A DNA stretch of 34,138 bases from Desulfobacterales bacterium (GTDB taxonomy: Bacteria; Desulfobacterota; Desulfobacteria; Desulfobacterales; Desulfosalsimonadaceae): positions 1-34,138 of the forward strand of contig JALOPH010000018.1 in NCBI GenBank assembly GCA_025453995.1, given 5' to 3'. The translations under genes were made by a program, and so were the position numbers. The notes beneath the pieces were generated by a model that saw nothing but the letters and a program-made list of their open reading frames with translations, did no database searches and was not told where the DNA came from. Below are positions 30,090 through 34,138 of the stretch, in pieces. Each line of letters opens with the position of its first letter. Position 1 is the first letter of the stretch.

Positions 30090-32045
30090 TTAATCCGTCT
30101 GGAGTTCCGCGATGCCTGCATAATAATCCAAAGCTTCCGGATTCTTTAAGGCGTCTTTATTCAACACCGGTATGTTCTGAATGACTTTTTTCACTGCCAG
30201 TTCGACTTTTTTCATGTTCAATGTATAGGGAATTTCAGGAACAGCGATGATTTTTGCCGGAACGTGGCGCGGAGAGGCATTGGCCCGGATGTTTTGCCGT
30301 ATCTTCTGCTTGAGCTGTTCTGTCAATTCAAATCCCTGCGCCATCTGTACAAACAAAATAACCCGGACATCATTTTTCCAATCCTGACCGATCACGATGC
30401 TGTCGGCTATTTCTTCCATCTGCTCCACCTGGCGGTAGATTTCCGCTGTGCCGATGCGCACGCCGCCAGGGTTGAGGGTGGCGTCCGAACGTCCATAAAT
30501 TTTCACGCCGCCATGATCATTGATTTCAATATAATCGCCGTGCCGCCAGATATTGGGATAGACATCAAAATAGGCGCTGTGGTACTTCTTCCCGTCCGGA
30601 TCATTCCAGAAATATATGGGCATGGATGGAAACGGCGCAGTGCAGACAAGTTCGCCCTGCCGGCCTATGACCGGCTGGCCGTTTTCATCATAAGCTTCCA
30701 CTTTCATGCCCAGCCCCCGGCACTGAAGCTCACCCATGTAAACTCTTGCGGTTGGGTTTCCCAATGCAAAACATCCGTTTAAATCCGTGCCGCCGGAAAT
30801 CGAAGCCAGCTGGATATCCGGCTTTATAGCGTCATAAACAAACTCAAATCCCTCTTCAGACAACGGTGATCCGGTGGATAGCAGCGCCCTCAAAGCGCTT
30901 AAATCATATTTTTCTTTGGGAATCAGGCCGGTGTTTCTCAATGCCGCAATATAGCCGGCGCTGGTGCCGAAAACGGTGATTTTCTCATCCTGGGCCATCT
31001 GCCATAGCGCGCCTTCATCCGGGTGAAAAGGGTTGCCGTCATAAAGCACCAGGGTTGCGCCCACAGCCAAAGAGCTCGTGAGCCAGTTCCACATCATCCA
31101 CCCGCAGGTGGTGAAATAAAAAATCACATCCTCCCGCTTTAAATCCGTATGAAGAATCAGTTCCTTTAAATGATTGACCAATATGCCGGAAGCGCTCTGA
31201 ACCATGCACTTGGGCAGCCCGGTGGTTCCGGATGAATACATAACATAAAGGGGATGATCCGCGGGAAGCTGTGCAAAATCGACGTCAAGTCCGGACTGGG
31301 CGGACTTGAATTCATCAAACAGAACAGCCCTGGGTATGGACGAAATATCCGGATTTGAATTGGCGTAGGGAACCACCACCAGTTTTTCAACCGATGGAAG
31401 CTGGGAGACAATGCCCGAAATCCGCTCCAGAGAATCCATGGGCTTCCCCTTGAAAAGATATCCGTCAGCGGTGAACAGAACGCGCGGCTCGATCTGACCG
31501 AACCGATCCATGACCCCCTTGATGCCGAAATCCGGGGAGCAGGAAGACCAGGTGGCGCCCATGCTGACAGCGGCCAGCATGGCGATAATGGCCTGGGGCA
31601 TGTTGGGCATGAACCCGACGATTCTTTCACCAGGCTTGATTCCCAAGGCTTTTAGCGATGCAGCCACTCTGGCAACTTCATCATACAGCTGCCTGTATGT
31701 CATACGGACGGACGGTCTGCTCTCGCCTTTGAAAATCAGCGCCGTATGATCATCCCGGTATCTCAACAGGTTTTCGGCAAAATTAAGACGGGCCCCTTCA
31801 AACCATTTGGCGCCGGGCATTTTATCAGTGTTGTCAACAATCCGGTCATAAGAACGGGAATATTTGATTTCAGCAAAGTCCCACAGGACAGCCCAGAAAT
31901 CTGGAATGTTATCAACAGACCATTGGTAAAGCTTACGGTAATCTTTAATATCCAAATGATACTTGTGGTTTATGGCCTGCATAAACCGTTGCATATTGGA
32001 CTGTTTGATCCGATCTTCTGATGGTTCCCAGAGTATTTTGGACAT
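30090..32045 (-). CDS. aacS: Acetoacetyl-CoA synthetase
   Basis: This enzyme activates acetoacetate to acetoacetyl-CoA with ATP. The 651-residue AMP-forming synthetase has the family's N-terminal segment (RLNFAENLL), the ATP loop YSSGTTGLPKCMVQ, FYFTTCGWMMWNWL typical of AACS, STGSPLSEEGF, SGGTDLNGCF, WRHGDYIEI, the hinge YGRSDATLNPGGVRIG and the C-terminal PYTLNMKKVELAVKK carrying the catalytic lysine. The ATG at 32045 with AAGGAG six bases upstream is preferred over an upstream in-frame start that would overlap the lyase gene. It follows the HMG-CoA lyase-like gene by 25 bp, which fits: the lyase product acetoacetate would be its substrate. BKACE further along also yields acetoacetate. Confidence 0.93.
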   Translation of the reverse strand: MSKILWEPSEDRIKQSNMQRFMQAINHKYHLDIKDYRKLYQWSVDNIPDFWAVLWDFAEIKYSRSYDRIVDNTDKMPGAKWFEGARLNFAENLLRYRDDHTALIFKGESRPSVRMTYRQLYDEVARVAASLKALGIKPGERIVGFMPNMPQAIIAMLAAVSMGATWSSCSPDFGIKGVMDRFGQIEPRVLFTADGYLFKGKPMDSLERISGIVSQLPSVEKLVVVPYANSNPDISSIPRAVLFDEFKSAQSGLDVDFAQLPADHPLYVMYSSGTTGLPKCMVQSASGILVNHLKELILHTDLKREDVIFYFTTCGWMMWNWLTSSLAVGATLVLYDGNPFHPDEGALWQMAQDEKITVFGTSAGYIAALRNTGLIPKEKYDLSALRALLSTGSPLSEEGFEFVYDAIKPDIQLASISGGTDLNGCFALGNPTARVYMGELQCRGLGMKVEAYDENGQPVIGRQGELVCTAPFPSMPIYFWNDPDGKKYHSAYFDVYPNIWRHGDYIEINDHGGVKIYGRSDATLNPGGVRIGTAEIYRQVEQMEEIADSIVIGQDWKNDVRVILFVQMAQGFELTEQLKQKIRQNIRANASPRHVPAKIIAVPEIPYTLNMKKVELAVKKVIQNIPVLNKDALKNPEALDYYAGIAELQTD

Positions 32046-32070
32046 GGCTTGCTCCTTTTTTATAAAATGG

Positions 32071-33249
32071 CTAAGCTCTGTAAAGTTCAGTAACGCTCTC
32101 CGGCAATTGTCCATTTAACAGCATAAATGAGCGGCAGGGCATGGCCGGTCGATTAATTTTTTTCTGTCGGGCGGCAAAAGTATCCACCACCTCTGCTCGA
32201 AAGTCGCGCCCAAGGGCCAGCAGCCTCTCTTGATCGATTCCGGTATCCACCCCGATCTCATGAAACATTGTCACCATGTCCTCGGTGGAAATCAGACCAT
32301 GGTTAAAATGATCGCTGTAATAATCGCCCTCGCGTCCCTCAATGGCAACTCCGTCAACCATGTTGGCCGGCTGCCCGCCGATTCCCGACAGACAGGATTC
32401 AAACCGAATAATTCCGGCCTTAAGAGCGGCTGCTGAATTCCTGAGGGCCGAGGCCATGTTCTTGGTGTGGAAATGCGCAATGTAAAGCTTGGGATCGGAA
32501 TAATCGCGGCCGTCCGGCCCAGTGCCCATCTCTTTGGGATCAAGCACACGACTAAAAAATTCGTAGGCTTTGTGATAATCAGTAACCGAGCCGTCATGAT
32601 CGGCGAGTTCGATATCATCGGCACCGCAATCCAGGTAGCGTTTTACAAAGGCAATGGCAAAGTTGAGCTTTTCCGTCATGCTGTATTGCTTATTGAATTT
32701 TTCAAAAGGACTCCCCCATATGGTGCTGACGGTGCCATTAACCACCATTCCCCGGCTATGGGCGGCTTTTATAACCTGTTCGGTCATGGCGAAATACTGA
32801 TCATGGGTCTTGCCCGAGTTGGCTTTCTGGTGTTCCGGACAAGTTGAGGTCATTTGAAGTATGCGGTCCGGGCCGTGCCCTTCATCAAAGTCTTTAAAGG
32901 CGCGCTCCGCGCCTCTTTCATGGATGGAAACCGCTGTAAGCTCAACATCGCCGCCGTTGCGTTTCATCATTTCGCCGATGGTTTTGCCGTTTGGTGCCTT
33001 GGTTTTGCTGCTCAGCAGTCGCTTTATTACTTCCGTGGCATCGGGGAAAAAAGGCACAAATTTCGGATGACCGTAGTTGGTAACTTCCAAACGCTTAAAT
33101 CCTGCTATGATCAGGCCTTCCAGATATTTGACTTTCGTGTTTGTATCAATGATGGTTTCCAGAGATTGCAAGCCGTCTCTGATGGTAATATCGCTGAGTT
33201 CGACTTTTTTCCCTGCAAGTTGCTTTTTGGAAATATAAAAATCTGACAT
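32071..33249 (-). CDS. HMG-CoA lyase-like DRE-TIM metallolyase lacking the signature cysteine
   Basis: HMG-CoA lyase splits 3-hydroxy-3-methylglutaryl-CoA into acetyl-CoA and acetoacetate. This 392-residue barrel has the entry motif IRDGLQ (Arg24, Asp25), VNGTVSTIWGSPFE, DIELADHDG and the metal ligands HFH (259-261). The signature loop reads SGIGGQP (288-294): Gln293 stands where the catalytic Cys of GLGGCP is found in known lyases, although Cys286 lies nearby. It is also about 90 residues longer than usual (near 300), with an insertion around residues 85-150 and an extended C-terminus. It may therefore be a related condensing or cleaving enzyme. AAGGAG precedes the ATG. Neighbours AACS and a carboxyltransferase support an acetoacetate-forming role. 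Confidence 0.85.
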   Translation of the reverse strand: MSDFYISKKQLAGKKVELSDITIRDGLQSLETIIDTNTKVKYLEGLIIAGFKRLEVTNYGHPKFVPFFPDATEVIKRLLSSKTKAPNGKTIGEMMKRNGGDVELTAVSIHERGAERAFKDFDEGHGPDRILQMTSTCPEHQKANSGKTHDQYFAMTEQVIKAAHSRGMVVNGTVSTIWGSPFEKFNKQYSMTEKLNFAIAFVKRYLDCGADDIELADHDGSVTDYHKAYEFFSRVLDPKEMGTGPDGRDYSDPKLYIAHFHTKNMASALRNSAAALKAGIIRFESCLSGIGGQPANMVDGVAIEGREGDYYSDHFNHGLISTEDMVTMFHEIGVDTGIDQERLLALGRDFRAEVVDTFAARQKKINRPAMPCRSFMLLNGQLPESVTELYRA

Positions 33250-33337
33250 TTTTTTCTCCTTTTGGGTGCGTTTAGCTTAGCTCAATGGAATCATTAAATC
33301 CATGGAGCTTATTTTGAATAAGGGTTTTAGGGCGCAA

Positions 33338-34138
33338 TTAAAATCTCACATTCCCGAATCCGGGCTCGCCGATGGGTTTGAGAAGGCTGATTTCTAAGGC
33401 CATCTCAAGCCACTTTCGTATTTCATAAAATTTGATCACCCGGTCGTTTAAAATCCGTGCGCTGCAAAAAAACGGATGAGCCTCGCCGTCATATTTTTCA
33501 GTCATCATTTCATGAAACGCCTGTTTTTCTTCTTTCGACATGGGGTTGCCTTCAGACTCGCGCTTGCGTTCCTCAATGGAGAGCAGCACGCCGGCTGCCG
33601 CGCGTCCGCTCATGACTGAGGTGCGGGAACGCATGGTGACAAACAGGAAATTTGGGCGATACGCCCGGCCGCACATGCCATAATTGGCCGCGCCGTTGTC
33701 CGGGCCTATGACCAGCTGAATCTTGGGCACCTGGGCGCAGGACACCGCCCGGACCATGTCCGCGCCGTATTTGCCGATGCCGCGATGTTCGGATTCCGAA
33801 CCCACCATGTAACCGGGGGAAGCCTGAAGAAAAAGGATCGGCAGCTTTTCATAGCTGCAGCGAACGATCCATTCGGCCGCTTTCCGGGCAGCCTCGTCAA
33901 AAATGACGCCGGTATTATTGGAGGCGATGACGCCCAACGGGAATCCCTTGATGCGGATCTTCCCGGCAAGGATGTTGTCGGCTCTGCCAGGCGAGTAATT
34001 TTTCTTATACTCAACAAAATGGCTGTCATCGGCAATCGTTTCGAGTATGGCGCGGGTGTCGATGCCCTGATGAATTGCAGCGGGCAGGAGATCATAAATC
34101 GCATCTTCGGAAACCAAAGGAGGCCGATCCTCATACCG
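33338..34138 (-). CDS. Acyl-CoA carboxylase carboxyltransferase (beta) subunit, methylcrotonyl-CoA-like (5' partial)
   Basis: The frame is open to the window edge, so only the C-terminal half (about 267 residues) is seen and the start is outside. It has the second carboxyltransferase half: SHFVEYKKNYSPGRADNILAG, IKGFPLGVIASNNTG, LFLQASPGYMVGSESE, GADMVRAVSCAQVPKI, NYGMCGRAYRPNFLF and a C-terminal FGNVRF. This pattern is closest to the methylcrotonyl-/geranyl-CoA carboxylase beta group. Some core motifs differ from the usual: GPDNGAANYG for GGSYGAGNYG, VMSG for VMGG and VIKFYEIRK where most have a DPADTR-like segment. A biotin-carboxylase partner is not visible. It heads the minus-strand catabolic cluster; a decarboxylase alpha subunit is the main alternative. 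Confidence 0.85.
   Translation of the reverse strand, partial: RYEDRPPLVSEDAIYDLLPAAIHQGIDTRAILETIADDSHFVEYKKNYSPGRADNILAGKIRIKGFPLGVIASNNTGVIFDEAARKAAEWIVRCSYEKLPILFLQASPGYMVGSESEHRGIGKYGADMVRAVSCAQVPKIQLVIGPDNGAANYGMCGRAYRPNFLFVTMRSRTSVMSGRAAAGVLLSIEERKRESEGNPMSKEEKQAFHEMMTEKYDGEAHPFFCSARILNDRVIKFYEIRKWLEMALEISLLKPIGEPGFGNVRF

Noticed and set aside
1-34138. CRISPR array, tRNA, rRNA or prophage
   Set aside because: No regularly spaced repeats, no cloverleaf-like or rRNA-like sequence and no phage structural genes were seen on reading; a tRNAscan/Infernal run would settle small RNAs.

Overview
The window looks like chromosomal DNA of a strictly anaerobic, probably sulfate-reducing deltaproteobacterium (Desulfobacterota, Desulfobacterales-like). 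This rests on gene content: an aldehyde:ferredoxin oxidoreductase, a DUF6125-type protein, a beta-keto acid cleavage enzyme, MopE/FN3-type secreted proteins and short TTCGAA-rich intergenic repeats. It is inference; no rRNA or other phylogenetic marker is present.

Left part (1-4.2 kb, + strand): the 3' end of an LpxR-type lipid A deacylase/outer-membrane protein gene, flavin-dependent thymidylate synthase ThyX, an acyl-ACP thioesterase, an alpha/beta hydrolase, and an OmpA-type lipoprotein with a glycine zipper. A 640-bp gap follows with a perfect 16-bp inverted repeat and at most one tiny ORF.

Glycogen region (4.8-15.7 kb, + strand): five consecutive genes. They encode a 1434-residue debranching enzyme with an alpha-amylase-type (GH13) and an amylo-1,6-glucosidase (GH133) module, a stand-alone CBM48 protein, alpha-glucan phosphorylase, glycogen synthase and a eukaryotic-type branching enzyme. 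Together they can elongate, branch, phosphorolyse and debranch storage glucan. ADP-glucose pyrophosphorylase is not in the window.

Middle (15.7-19 kb, - strand): a secreted FN3/MopE-like protein whose signal peptide is separated from the mature part by one in-frame TGA, with a SECIS-like hairpin just downstream; a REP-associated Y1 transposase (RAYT) with a DnaA-like C-terminus, bracketed by inverted 22-bp repeats; and a periplasmic Pcm methyltransferase.

Right part (19-34 kb, mostly - strand): small redox/cupin genes, a nitronate monooxygenase-like flavoprotein, an amidohydrolase, then a pterin-cofactor/AOR group (ThiF/MoeB-like E1, MoaD-like protein, a two-part beta-grasp-like protein and AOR). 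Next come a BKACE and a cyclase. Last is an acyl-CoA catabolic cluster: carboxyltransferase, HMG-CoA lyase-like, acetoacetyl-CoA synthetase, DUF6125 and crotonase. That cluster resembles the lower leucine/isovalerate pathway. However, the lyase and crotonase lack residues regarded as catalytic in the classical enzymes and the carboxyltransferase is divergent in key motifs, so the true substrate may differ.
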